Origin: Rhizophagus irregularis
Taxonomy: Eukaryota; Glomeromycota; Glomeromycetes; Glomerales; Glomeraceae
NCBI RefSeq assembly: GCF_026210795.1
Contig: NC_089434.1
Location: forward strand, 2,294,001-2,358,000
DNA: 64,000 nt
Direction: 5' to 3'
Positions within the stretch are counted from its first letter, which is position 1, and every line of letters begins with the position of its first letter. This document shows positions 33,514-45,436 of the stretch, piece by piece. The notes beneath the pieces were generated by a model, which saw only the letters and a list, made by a program, of their open reading frames with translations, searched no databases and was not told the origin of the DNA. The translations under genes and the position numbers were made by a program.

Positions 33514-34719
33514 TAGTTCAACAAATTTATAATTATATGGGAGAAAACGAACTTAGATACGATATTCTTACTACCTACGATAATCACTGGTTTCTATGCT
33601 GAGAACACACGAAGCTCTGGATCTCAAAAACCCTTTCACTAGAATCCGAATCTCCACCCGTACTCAAGGCATATGCTTATCTAACTCGACAGGCGAAAGA
33701 GAATCCCAACTCTCCTAAACTTCAAGTACTAGTGCCAGCTCAAGGGGACAATGATTCACATACTCTTCAATCAAACTCAAAATTATCATCCAGCTCTTCA
33801 TTAACTAATCAGGCTTCCAGCACCTTTTCGAATCAACAATCATCTTCTAACGTCCCAGTAAATTAGCAAAAGTTTAGCTTTGCAGACTTCAAGTTTAAGA
33901 GCATACTAAGTGGAAAAACGCTCCTATGCGAATTTCATGGTGAAATGATTGCTTTGAAGAGTGTAGACTTATCGAAGGCTCCATCGTATGTCCTGGAAGA
34001 AATGCAAAAAGAAGTCGAGATTTATAAAGATCTAGCTGATATTCAAGGCAAGTATATCCCAAAGCTGATCTGTTATGGATATTATGGAAGAGGTATGAGC
34101 TTCGTTATCGGCATGACCATTGTCAGCACTTCGTTGAGCGAGCAAAAAATAAAGAAACGGCAAAAGACAAGGGCTATTAAGGGATTAGAAGCGATCCACA
34201 AGCATGGCATCCTCCACAATGACATTCGGAAGGAAAACATCTTAATTAATGATGATGGTGGCGTCTATCTGATTGACTTCGGTATGGCAAGTCGGGAGGA
34301 CACAAAAAAGAAGAGAAAGCTTTTCGAGGAGGAACAGCTCAAATACTCTAACTTGCTAGATAGATATAATACGTAAGATTTATTATTTCACAAATTCCTA
34401 TTTCTTGCAATCTTGCGAAGCGCCTTAACGGCTAATTTCTTATAATTAATAATCATGTATTTTACAGACATTTTGTAAAGAAGGAGGGGCGAATTTCCAA
34501 GTCACGTAAATGTCAGGTGGTTAGTTAGACTGTAGGATTAGCTATAGCATAGACGCCATGTATCTCGGGCAAAGTCCTGAACCTTTGTATTTATTTTTTT
34601 GCATGTAATAATAAAAAAATTTCTTGGCAAAACCGTGAACAATGTTCACGATCAGCCAAAATGGCCTACATATTTTTATTTTAAATGTTTATATACAGTG
34701 TATTAGTTATATATAGATC

Positions 34720-35859
34720 ATGTCATCTGAGCTTGAATTATCGAAACAGCGTATCACTGAACTTGAGGCTGAGAATTCCGGTCTTAGAATCAAGCTCTCA
34801 GTGTCTGATGCTGAAATAGCTGAACTTAAGCACAGTAATATCGAGTTTCTAAGAGCGAATAAGGAATATAACGAGAGGCGTGATGCTGAGAATGCCAAAC
34901 TCAAGGCCAGAATCGAGGAGATGGAATCTGAGTTTGAAGATAGAATCACGAAAGTGGAACAGAAGCAGACTCTGCAAAGCGCCTTAACGGCAAATTATAA
35001 TTCTTCTAACAACAGTTCATCTAATTTCAATTTGGTTGTAGATCAGGTGCTAATGGTAACGCATCACAAGAAACCATTGGTGGATACTTCATTACCTGAA
35101 GACAAGGAAACAGATGCTTTCTTGGGTGAGGTGCATAAGAAAAAGGTTAGTAATGAGATTAGGCAGAGAAATCAGGAAAAAAAACTTTACTTTAGCGCCT
35201 CCGGCCAAACCCAAAAGTCTCTTCCAATAGGGTCCCAAAGGGATCAGAGGCCTCAAGTTCTTGACTCGATTACTCAGCCATGCAATAGCGCATCATCAGA
35301 AGTATCAGCTAATTCAGATGGCGGGGAAGTACCTCCAAAATAGTGTTCCAATCCGTCAATCCCCCATCCGTATCCGTCGTCGAATATTCGTCATTTTCGG
35401 ATATCCGTCATTTCGGATATCCGTACATACGGATAGGACGGATCACGGATATCCGTGATAGATTGACGGATCCCATCCGATCCCATCCGAATTAAACGGA
35501 TCATCTGGATAATCCGATTTTTACTACATAATTCTGGTCAAATCTGTAATGCTGGCCAGAATGATAAAAAAATTTTTTTTTCAACTTTGTGTTACACAAA
35601 TGTTACACAACATAATTCGGGCTAGCACTATGAATTCGGCCCAATTTAAAATTCAACGGATATCCGAGGTTATCGTCACACGGATATCCGTCATGTCGGA
35701 TATCCGTACATACGGATAAGACGGATCACGGATATCCGAAAGTGGCGGATGACGGATGACGGATTATCCGCGGATTGTAACACTACTCCAAAAGAGAAGA
35801 TAGGTAGTGAACTGGATTCAAAGTGCAAGAAGGTGGGAAGAATTGTGAACAGCTTTTAA
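34720..35859 (+). pseudogene. Coiled-coil gene with 'VDTSLPEDKETDAFL' block, split by a hAT MITE
   Basis: The first 207 codons (34720-35340) give a leading coiled coil (LSKQRITELEAENSGLRIK and on) and the block VDTSLPEDKETDAFLGEV, then KKKVSNEIRQRNQEKKL. I associate this block with a repeated lineage-specific family of Rhizophagus-type genomes of unknown function. The frame ends inside the MITE at 35341-35785. Without the MITE and one copy of its duplication, the frame continues EKIGSELDSK... for 21 more codons to a TAA at 35857. The protein is otherwise undamaged, so the insertion may be recent or tolerated. Confidence 0.65.
35341..35785. mobile_element. hAT-type MITE, 8-bp TSD CTCCAAAA
   Basis: A 445-bp element with ends TAGTGTTCCAATCCG and, read inward from the right, TAGTGTTACAATCCG (one mismatch). 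An exact CTCCAAAA duplication lies at 35333-35340 and 35786-35793. Both arms are packed with CGGATATCCG, GACGGATCAC and ACATACGGATA in both orientations. The centre is plain AT-rich DNA with no tandem array. There is no coding capacity. Confidence 0.92.
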
Positions 35860-35942
35860 GCAGAATTTATTTGCTTCGGAGCCGTATTCACGAGAGCTAT
35901 TAATAGAACGAAAATCACGTTGACCGAAATTTCTGAGACATT

Positions 35943-36860
35943 ATGTCCAGAAAAATTACCTCTGATAAATCCAGCATTGATGAGGCCTCACAATATCTAG
36001 CTCAGTTATGCGATAAAGCTTTTGATGCTGAAGATAAAACCAATCGAGCTAATCAGGAAGAAATTTTATGCTGGTGCCTCTATGCGAAAGATTTCATAAT
36101 TCAGCTCAATGAAATTATAGAAAGTAGGGGAGGTAAATTCGGTGAAAAGAAGGCAAGAGGCTTACTGTATGATTCCATTACAAAACAGCTTAATTTGCTT
36201 CGTAAATAGAGATCCCAAGAAACGGGGTTACAACTTCGAGATGTATCATGAGATAGTTTGCGCAAAAAAATCCAGAGAGCCGAGAAAGTCTATAAATTTA
36301 TCGAACAAGTGGGGCTAGATAAAATCAAGTATATTAAATCTTATAGTGCGACTTCTATTTCAGAGCTTACTAATGAGCAAATTCAAAAGGTTATAGATTA
36401 TGGAGTATCTTCAGAAAAAATATCTCTAGTAACTGATCATGTAACTAAAATTTCTGAGACATTATGTCCCAGAAAAAATTTGTCTGAAAATACTCCCGAT
36501 CAGAATAATGTATTGGAAGTCTTGTCTTCAAAGGAATCAACTGCACTTATTTCATTAGCCCATCCCTCTAATTCATCTGATAATTCCAAGGAAAAGGAGG
36601 GTTCGTGATTTGATGAAAATATGTTTTTCAATGAGGCGAATCCCACTAAAGTGAACATCACCACTTCAGACGATGATGACTCTGATCCCAATGATTCTGA
36701 AAAAGAGATGCCAGACGATTCAAATGATGATGGATATAATGATTACGGTGGATATAATGAATATAGTGAACGTGATAGAGGTTATTACTACTGTGGCGGA
36801 AGATATAAAAGAAAAACCTCCCCAACGATGAGCCCTATCATCTCTCTGGTAACCGCCTAA
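35943..36860 (+). pseudogene. Continuation of the lineage-specific family, frame broken
   Basis: Two long frames, 35943-36209 (ANQEEILCWCLYAKDFIIQL, then GKFGEKKARGLLYDSI) and 36258-36608 (VYKFIEQVGLDKIKYIKSYS), lie in one frame with two stops between them (TAG at 36207, TGA near 36250). A third segment, 36621-36860, is Asp/Ser-rich and ends in a Gly/Tyr/Asp-rich tail (NDYGGYNEYSERDRGYYY). These blocks normally follow the 'LPEDKE' coiled coil in the same family, so this is probably the 3' part of the gene that starts at 34720, or of a sister copy. No catalytic motif is visible. Confidence 0.5.
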
Positions 36861-37898
36861 GAGAATTATTGGATGAATTGCATATTCGTATAGGCTAGAT
36901 TGTTTTATAGTTTCTTTCTTTTTTTGAATCACGTGGGTGGCTTATATATCAGCATTGCGCAGTAATACGTCATCTCTATACTTCACTACGCAGACGCTTT
37001 GCAACTGTTTCCGCAGTGATTTTATTTTTAAATCCAGATGTGTTATTTTCGTAATAATAGCCGATCAACAGAGTGCTATTTTTGTAACAATGAAGCCAGG
37101 CCAAGATGCCGTCAGATATTTTGCAAATCTTTGGGGTCAGATCGTGGTGTCAGATCAATAATTAATCTGGTAGTGATATTCACTTTTTTTCCAAAATGTT
37201 CTGGCATAATCTCCATTTGTGGATTGATTTGAATCAGCCATTTGCAGATCTACATTATTTAATTAGCTTATTAATGATGGGATGGATAAACACCACCTTT
37301 CTTCATTAGTATAATTTTTGACAACACCTGAAGCCGTAATTCATAAGATTTCGATTTAACATAATTATTAATCTGCTATTAAGGCGCTTTGCTAGGCGCT
37401 TCACAGATCTCTGGACAAACGGTACATTTTTATTTAACATATTGGGATTAGTACGATGACAAAATAAGGGGTCCAGGTACATAATTACTTGTAAATAGAT
37501 ATTATTGGTTTGAAGTCTGATTGAACTCTGGTTGAAGTCGGGTTGAGACTGCGCTTCAGAAAGTAAACTCTCATTAACCACACTTTTTTCTCATATTTAT
37601 TCGAGAGTAGAAAAGGTACCAGGGCAAACAAGTTTGATATGTTATCTTCCGCAGATTGATAGGTAAAGGAAGCTACAAATAGTGGAACAAAAACGAAAAA
37701 TGTGAAGTCTGGTTGAACTCAGGTTGAACTATAGTTGATGTACAGTTGATGTGCAGTTGATCTCCAGTTATACCAAATGAAAACCCCCTTTTATATAACA
37801 ATGATCTGCTGAAAGCGCTAAAGGCAGACTATATAAACAACCTATGATTCATGCTCACGTCCAACACCCCATCTCAAAAAAAATTCTGTTGTTGAAAA
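36861..37898. other. Non-genic, with a GGTTGAA word cluster
   Basis: No gene supported. Around 37480-37560 and 37700-37765 the words GGTTGAAGTC, GGTTGAACT and AGTTGATGTACAG recur on one strand, possibly a remnant of a repeat arm. Open frames here are short and of low-complexity composition. Confidence 0.45.
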
Positions 37899-38703
37899 AT
37901 GGCTGAATGGACTGATCCACAAATTCGTACTCTTATTGACGAATGTAGAACCAGAAACGATGAGTTTCATAACCTTAGAAGAAATCGGAAAATCTTCTGG
38001 AATAGTATTGCTGATAAAATCAATCAAAAGAATGGGACATCATTCAACGGCCACCAATGTAAAGAAAAATTCTCAAATCTTGTCCAGGATTATAATGTAA
38101 GTTATCACTGTATTGAGAACTATGTGGTGGATAAATCCACCTGTCCCCTCCTGTATGTGGTCACTACGTGTCCAGTTCTAATATTGATCATATTATTGTT
38201 AGGCTATGTGTGATTTTATGTCTGGTCGTAAATCTAGTAGAAGTCGGCTGGGTGTATAATATTTTGATGAATTTCGTACATATTTTTGGGAGAGACCTGA
38301 AGATGAATTCGATAGGGTCCGCAGTATTAATACTTTTAACTGAAGATGAAGTAGAGGAAGTGGAAATATTATGCCTGTACCGTCTACCAGAGAAGTTGAA
38401 CGCGAATTGAAATCCTCTAAAAGACGATTAAGTCGAAGTTCATCTATTAGTCGAAGTCAATCACCATCTATTGGACGAAGAAGTCGAAAATAATCGCCAC
38501 CCGTTAAACGAAGACACTCAGCAATTCCGCCTATTAGCTCATTAACCACCAACGATGAAATGGATATTTCTGATACAGAGCAGTTAGTTGGCCAGAGAAG
38601 AACTTCCACGCATGAAGAACTGTCCTTATCACTTTATCTACCACCATTTTATGATATTGCCACTGCTCAAGAATCATCAAATGTGAGGGGTAATATACAA
38701 TAA
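37899..38703 (+). pseudogene. Myb/SANT-like (trihelix) DNA-binding protein relic
   Basis: Exon 1 (37899-38096) encodes a Myb/SANT-like domain, EWTDPQIRTLIDECRTR ... KIFWNSIADKIN ... QCKEKFSNL, parallel to the intact gene at 45437-46335. Exon 2 starts at 38203 in phase (AMCDFMSGRKSSRSR...YFDEFRTYFWERPEDEFDRVR) and continues through an Arg/Ser-rich part (RRLSRSSSISRSQSPSIGRR) to 38703. Four in-frame stops lie in exon 2: TAA after GV near 38255, TGA and TAG near 38340-38348, and TAA after RRSRK. It was probably a nuclear protein. Confidence 0.65.
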
Positions 38704-39104
38704 CTACATTAGCCAGAGGGGTTCTTTGAACCAGGTGCTTTGCTAGGCTCTTCCGCACACCACTGTTATTGTTTCATTAATCAGTGCATTTTTTCTATAC
38801 TGTGCTATTATACCATGAATGTACTTTGAAAAATATAATAAAGAGCTTTACTTTGATTTTTTAAGAGTGTTATGTGCGTCGTGAGTGTTTCGTGCCTCCT
38901 TGATCTTTGAGATAACATAAATACTCTCGAATAAGACTATATTCATTAAAAGCGCGTTTAATAGTAGCTTAAATCTGATTGGCCAACCAACCATCTCGTG
39001 ATTTATCGAAACCCTAGAACTATTGAGGGAGCTGGTGGAGATGTCATGTGATACGATATACAGTACATCATGCCACAAACTGATTTAGCCGAACACAGGT
39101 CAAA
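38704..39104. other. Non-genic DNA
   Basis: Nothing recognised. The open frame at 38848-39078 (minus) has no family signal. Confidence 0.5.
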
Positions 39105-39420
39105 ATCGAGGCTATCGGTTGCATATCGAGTACCAGATATATGTAGGATATGTATATGATATGTATACGATATGCAACAATTACACACATATCGGGTACC
39201 TGATATCTGTAATGTTTATGCAGAAGTTCGGTGATATATATTATAGATATTGTGCACATATTACACATATATCGGGTAGTATAATATCGGGCAGCATCTC
39301 TTATACGTGTCGTATAAATATCGTATAGATATTGGTCGGTATAATATCGGACACATGTTATATAGATATCGGGTAAATATAGGATACATATCGTACATTT
39401 ATCTGACAATACGATAGATA
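39105..39420. repeat. Cluster of ATATCGGGTA/GATATGTATA words
   Basis: About 20 degenerate copies of ATATCGGGTA, TACGATATG and GATATCGG lie in both orientations in about 310 bp, giving spurious open frames on both strands. The related palindromic words (GATATCGGTGACCGATATA, GGGTACCCGATATG) recur at 53870-54095. No termini or target duplications were found. Confidence 0.6.
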
Positions 39421-39430
39421 ATTTTTTCAT

Positions 39431-41319
39431 ATAATATTATAATTTAATCTGGGCAAAATTATAATTTCAAATTAATTTTTAATTTTAATTCGGGCTAAAG
39501 TAAAATTTTATTACACAAATTTTATTATTTTCAATTAAACTAATAAAAAAGATTACAAAAAAATATATTATTCTATATAGCTATATAAATAATTAGATAT
39601 CTGTTATCTACAAATAGCGCTTATTTTTATCTGTTTAATATTTAAAAGAAAGAAATAGTATTTTAGTAATAAAGATATTAATATGAATAATGTATTCGTA
39701 AAAGAAAAAGAATAGTATTAAAAAAATGTTAGTAAAAAATGGTTAGTAATAGAAAATGTTATTAGTATGTTTAGTAGTAAAATATATTAGTAAAAACAAA
39801 CGTTAGTAGGTTAGAAAAAAAGAAAAGAAGTGTATAATATAAATAAAAATTAGTAAAAAATATACCTTTGTATTTATTTCACCTCTTTTTTGAAGTTTGC
39901 TGTTTAAAAAGAAAATAGATCTTGTTAATTATTTTTCTTTAATAAATAAAAAAAATAAATATTTAAATTACCTTGATGTGCGTTACTCTCATATTCTTCT
40001 GAAGATATATGATTAGATCTTCTTTTTCTTGAGTTTACTATATATAAACCAAATTAATTTTTGATTAAATTTTTTTAAAAAGAATGCTTAAATTACCTTG
40101 ATATGTGTTGCTTCCAAATTCTTTTGATTTAGAGTTTTTTTTCTTGAATTCGCAGATATAGGATTACCATCTTGACGCACAGTATCAAAAAATGTCTGCC
40201 CTTGATGTGGAAGGTACTTAGGAACCACCTCGTCTCCCGATTAATGAGACCCTAAGTCAGAGGAGGCTAGCCTATCAGGTACAAGTACCCTACAACTTCA
40301 TCTCTAGGTAGTCAAAAATCTCAGGTGGTTCCAAATCACAGCATACTACATGATTAGTCTTTGGACATGTTGGGATTTAATAAGTGAGAGAAAAAATAAC
40401 TCCAGCGCCAGTGTTTTGTAAAGAATAATAAAATAATATTTTTAAGTTAGTTCTTTCTTTATTAAATTTTTGAAAAAGTTTTGTTTCTTAAAATCGTAAA
40501 AAAATGCTGGTTGCTACAACTGACGGACAACGACAAATTGTCAGGCTACTCCCGGACAAAGTAATTGGAAGGCAGAAAATGTCATAAAATATCCAGCCCT
40601 ATTTCATAACATTTTTTTCCAGGCTAAAGCAAATATTACAAAAGAAATTGCAAATATATTTAACAAGCAATAGATACATGGCAGTTGAAAAATATATTCA
40701 CACTTCATATTGTAATACCACAGTCTAACAAAGAAAGCAAATATATTTAACAAACAATAGATACATGGCAGTTGAAAAATATATTCACACTTATACCACA
40801 AAGAAAGACTCAAACCACTATTGTAAAGAAAAATATGAAAAATACGCGTATATCCTATTTTCATACCTTGCTTAACAGTTCCACTATTTATTTAAAAAAG
40901 ACTTTTCTCTTTTTTGTATGTGGGTAGGGGTACATTTTTTCCTTTTTTTTATTCTTTTCTTTTGTATATGGTAGATAAGTACGTCTTACTATATTAAATA
41001 TATAAACTAAAGTGCCAAAGTATTGTTAATATTGTAAAAGATAAGTAAAGTATACTTGGATAAAAGAGAAAAAAAGAGACGAACCGTAAAGCGTTAATAA
41101 AAGATAAGTAAGAAGAGAAAAGTGTATTTTTGAAAATAAACAAAAAAAATCGCGCATTAATTTTAGATATCACATGTATGTAATCAAAGCGATTTTAATT
41201 GGTTATTAATATACATGCATAAATGTCATGTGATTTTAGTGACCTATACAAAAGATAAAAATTATTTTACAAAAAATACGTTTCCAACCTTCCAACCAGT
41301 GTATAAAATCTGGAAAAAA
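39431..41319. other. Non-genic AT-rich stretch with small repeats
   Basis: On the minus strand between 40190 and 39880 there are three exon-like segments. Two of them end in good donors and encode basic peptides of the kind seen in the Myb/SANT gene's small exons, so this may be a relic of a sister copy. At 40205-40345 two arms (AGGAACCACCTC and CTCAGGTGGTTCC) form an inverted repeat. A 54-bp direct duplication lies at 40650-40703 and 40738-40791. The rest has no recognisable content. Confidence 0.45.
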
Positions 41320-44300
41320 AAATGTGCACATGTGCACATAAGAATTTTTTTTTGTGCACGTCACGAACTCAATTTTTAAAAATTTTTGTACACAAAAATG
41401 TGCACTATATTAATTTATAATATAAAACGTTGTAAACGGTCGAATATCAAGCATGAAAAGATGATAAAATTCAACTACCAAACGTAATTGCCAAATGTTA
41501 AGAATGAACAAATTAATTATGAATTGGCGTAGATGGATAAATAATTAGCCGAAAAGGATAAACATTTAGGAAGAGTAATGATCTACATGATGTAATATTT
41601 ATTGAATGATTGACAAAGAACCAATAGGATAAATAGAGTCAATCAATTGCGGCTTAGAATCTTTAACAATAAGAACGATTAGAAAGAATAATTATAAGCC
41701 ACAAAAGATAGATTATAAGCAAAACACATAAAGCGGATTGAAAGAACATATAAAATAATGTCAGAAAGATTAAAGAACATAAAATAATATAAAAGATAAT
41801 ATAAAAAGATAATACAAAGATATTATAAAAGATAATATATATATATAAAAGATAGCATATTAAAAGATAGCGTATTTAAAATATAGATAGTATATTAGAA
41901 AGATAGTTCAAAGATAATATGTAAAAAGAATATCAAAGATAGTATATAGATAGAATAGAAAGTAGTGTAAATTTGTATAAATAGAGAACGGAATTCAAAG
42001 TAATTCCACAGTTCTCATTCACAAAACTCAATAAAAATATAAGTTTCATTTAATTATTTGTTAATAAAGTTTAATATTAATTAAAGGTAATAGGTTCGCC
42101 CTAAACTTTAATTAATGTTGCTTAATTAATTTTAATTGAAAAATGGAAATTTTAAGATGAATTAAATATACATTTTTGAAAAGTAATAATTCGTAGCGAG
42201 AGCTATCGAAGTTTGAAATTAAAGGTAAAAGTGGATATAATTTGGGGAAAATTTAGAGAAGTTAAATTTTATTTTATATTGTTCAACGTTTTATATTACT
42301 AACGCTATTTATGTCGTGAACCAAGAATGTTGTTATATATTGTTGTTAATTATTTGTTCGTTTGTTCAATTGTTCGTTCATTCGTTCATTCGTTCGTTCG
42401 ACCACGAGAATGCCCGTTCGATGTGGCAACTCTGTAAATTGATGACAGAGGGAAATGGGGGATCTCAACGTCCTAACTTTTAAATCCTAAATTCCTAATT
42501 ATATTATAGATTTTATTTATAAAATATAATTAATTACACTAAAATGTTCCAAAAAAATGAAAAATAAATCACTATAATTATTAAATTGCCCGATCTTTAG
42601 AAGCCCAATGATTGTAAGCTGCTAAATAATTGAAATTTTCAAAATTTTGAGGGCCATTTAAAGAAACATGTAAATGCATATTAAGAGTATCAATATGCAC
42701 TCTGTTTCAAATGTCAGTTTGTTTTGATTAAATTTTGCCTAGAAAATACACGTTCCACCACAGTGTTAGAAAAAGGTATAATTAATGACAAATCAATAAG
42801 AATAATAAGATTAGGGAATTGGTTTCGGAAATAAGTAGTATTAAAGATCTTATACCAACATTCAGTAAATTTACATCCTTTGGCAAATCTATATGACGCA
42901 ATTAGATTTTTAGCCAAATCCCATTCTTTCTTAACTTCTTCGTCATCAATTAATGAATGCTCATCATTATTAATTCTTTTTTTCTTTCCATAAAAATGTA
43001 TAAGATCCGAAAGCTCTTCTTCACATAGTTTTGTAAAGCATTTTTATGCATTTTTATCAAGCGGCATTTCATGAGGATCAAAAATTCGTAAAGAATAATA
43101 TAAATTTTCATTAGGAAATCTTTTTCACAAATTTGTAATAACTTTTTCAGCATAATGTTTAATAAAATCTAATTAACAAACATAATTGAGCAAAAATTTA
43201 TTAGTAATTAATTTAATAAATAAGTTAAAAATAAACTAGCCTGGCAAATCTTCAGGGTGTAATTCTAACTCATCTATTAACTTTCGCAAATGGGTACCAT
43301 ACTTCGGTAAGACATCTGCAGATCCAATAAAATTTGCAGTTATAGATTCATATGCCATTTTGAGTTGTGATCATAAAGAAATATAATCAAATTGAAAAAC
43401 CAATATAATTTTTTTTAAAATAAAAAAAAATATCAGCAAAAAATTTCATAATAATAAGAAATTCGGTATCCACATTGCGTTAAATAAGAATTTAGCCGTA
43501 TTAGATGAATTAACATCACGTTGTAATGCTTTTTGAATGGGTTCAATTATTTGGTGAAAATTGTTAATTACATTAGACCATGATAGCCATCGCGTATCAC
43601 ATACATTAAGAATTGTTAAATCAGAAACTTCCATATCTTCTTTGATTTTTTTTAATTCATACATTTGCTTATATGAATTAGAAAAATAAGAATAAATTCC
43701 TTTAATTATAGTTTTATAATGTGCGAAATATGGTGTTTCATTTGCAGCTTCTTCTGAAGCTAAGTGTAAGCGATGTGCAATACAATGTGTTAATGTAATA
43801 AAATTATTAAGTTTTTTTAGTTGAGTTGCAACACCATTACGAATGCCTAAGTAAAATGATAAAATATATATATATATATATATTATTAAATTATATATTT
43901 TTGATTAATTAATTATTATTTAATAATTACCTGTCATGGTTGCAGCTCCGTCACTACCAAAATGTCTTAATTTCGTTATATCCAGTTCTTTTTGAGTTAT
44001 AAAAAGGTTTATTACATTCATAATTCCATCAGCCGATGCATCTGTTATTTGTGTCAATCCAAGAAAACGAAAATAGGTCCACCATTTACTAAATGTTTCG
44101 AAACTAATGCAATAGTTTTTTCAGATATAACATTTGTATTGCTTTCATCAATAAGTAAACTCTAACATGATGATTCTTTAACCTCAGCAACAACGCTTTC
44201 TTCAACAATAGTAAATATAGAAAAAAGTAATTCTCTTTCTGCAACTGCATTTTTATAAAGTGTATAATTATTAGTTGAAGATGATGAAGTTGTAATTTCA

Positions 44301-45083
44301 GAATGATTTTGAAGAAGAGGTGGACGAAGATTTTGGATAAAATTTTCATCCCCAGTTTGATATTGATAATTAATTTGATATGTAATTAAATCACAAAGAG
44401 ATCCATAATTATTAAGTGCTATATTACATTGTGTTAAATAATATACATTACGCATACAACAAATAATTAATGCTTGATTATGGTTCATTTATTGCATAAA
44501 GCCTTCTTTAATTGTCAACTGATCTGAATTTTTTGCATTAATTGCTTTTATATGCCTTTCAATACAATCTTCCTTTAACCACTCCAAACCAGTAGTTGTC
44601 CACACACTAGAACTATTTGCATTTTTGCATATTTTACAAAACATAACTTCTTTTCCATTTCTTTTTTCACAATATAACCATGGATATTTGAAAGGCCAAG
44701 ATGGATTCCATTTAAAGTTATCTTTTTCTAAACGTAAATATTTATTTTTTTTTATTTTTATTTTTCGCCTTAAATAATCTCATTTAATTCTCCTTCACTA
44801 TTAATTTCATTATCTTTAACATCACTAATTTGAATAACCTCTGTATTTTTATCATTTCGACTTCTTTTTTTGTTGGTTTGTCAGTTTTTTTCTCTTGAGG
44901 AGTATAATTATTTAGATATTTTGTGATATCTTCCATTCTTATTACGCTTAAAAAAAAAGAAAAATTAGATTATCATATCGTTTATCTAATACGAATATAT
45001 ATACGATGCATATCAAATTTTTTTGTGCACGGAATAAAATTTTTTGTGCACGAAAATGTGCACTATTATTTGTGCACTATGGA
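41320..45083. mobile_element. hAT-type element with TGTGCAC arms around a transposase relic
   Basis: TGTGCAC/GTGCACA words cluster at 41322-41406 and again at 45019-45080 and are otherwise not clustered in the window. Between them lies a minus-strand hAT transposase relic (42714-44937). The clusters therefore look like subterminal arms of one element, but I could not match exact termini or an 8-bp duplication. The 1.3 kb between the left arm and the transposase is AT-rich filler with AAGATAATAT repeats (41770-41950) and a GTTCGTTCATTC microsatellite (42355-42402). Confidence 0.6.
42714..44937 (-). pseudogene. hAT transposase relic (C17orf113/KIAA1586-like branch)
   Basis: In minus-strand order: ATG at 44937 (MEDITKYLNNYTP), a charged leader with frameshifts, and a zinc-finger-like region (WLYCEKRNGK, MFCKICKNAN). 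An RNase-H-type core follows: SLLIDESNTNVISEKTIALV, FGSDGAATMTG, then a GT-AG intron near 43930, AHRLHLASEEA, and NVCDTRWLSWSNVI near 43600. The C-terminal dimerisation block at 42730-42800 reads LIIPFSNTVVERVFSRQNLIKT. Frameshifts and stops occur throughout. It is the probable source or relative for the flanking TGTGCAC arms. Confidence 0.75.
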
Positions 45084-45436
45084 TAAACCACATGTGAAAA
45101 AAAATTGGTGTATGGCAGTCTGCCAGATGATCAGTAATTGAAAGGGACCAATAAATTAATTAGCATAATGAAAACAATTTTTAAGAGCATTGGATATCAT
45201 TTAAGGATCTTATAGAAAAGGCTTTAATTTTTAGCGGCGCTGAAAATTTTGATGATAGTCATGTATTAATTATTAAGTATTATTTGATTCTTGCATCAAA
45301 TCATTAAGTTTAGCATTATTTGAAGACTTTTTTATTTAATATAATAATTACAAACATGCTATTATTTTATGTATTTATTATAATTTTGAAGGATATCGGA
45401 ATGTGAATTATTATTCTGTGAATGAAAATAAAAAAC

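Larger units (their letters stand above)
30485..34376 (+). pseudogene. Crinkler (CRN) effector: Ubl, PD-(D/E)xK-like and kinase modules, split by a transposon
   Basis: Exon 1 (30485-30794) encodes the CRN leader: LLCLVKGNTTASAFPVDI, then DTDKLKLWNVSI and a conserved 'LATRKI' turn. Exon 2 starts at 30872 after a GT-AG intron. It encodes a helical region and a PD-(D/E)xK-like core (PDTPGIPDFTC, then LVIEAKRK). The frame stops at the TA insertion of a Tigger element (31321-33513) and resumes exactly behind it (VQQIYNYMGEN). A Ser/Asn-rich linker leads to a kinase-like domain with HNDIRKEN as catalytic loop and LIDFGMA as DFG motif, ending at 34376. Two further stops (TGA about 33600, expected Arg; TAG about 33868, expected Gln) show decay beyond the insertion. 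CRN proteins are secreted or nuclear effectors in oomycetes and chytrids and form large families in arbuscular mycorrhizal fungi. Confidence 0.8.

Noticed and set aside
35943-36860. Independent intact gene with a Gly/Tyr-rich RNA-binding tail
   Set aside because: Stops at 36207 and near 36250 and the family order point to the broken 3' part of the 'LPEDKE' family gene or a sister copy.
39068-39430. 120-codon minus-strand frame and its plus-strand partner
   Set aside because: Both arise from the ATATCGGGTA word cluster.
42355-42402. Possible regulatory GTTCG cluster
   Set aside because: Simple microsatellite (TTCG/TTCA units) in non-genic DNA of the hAT relic.
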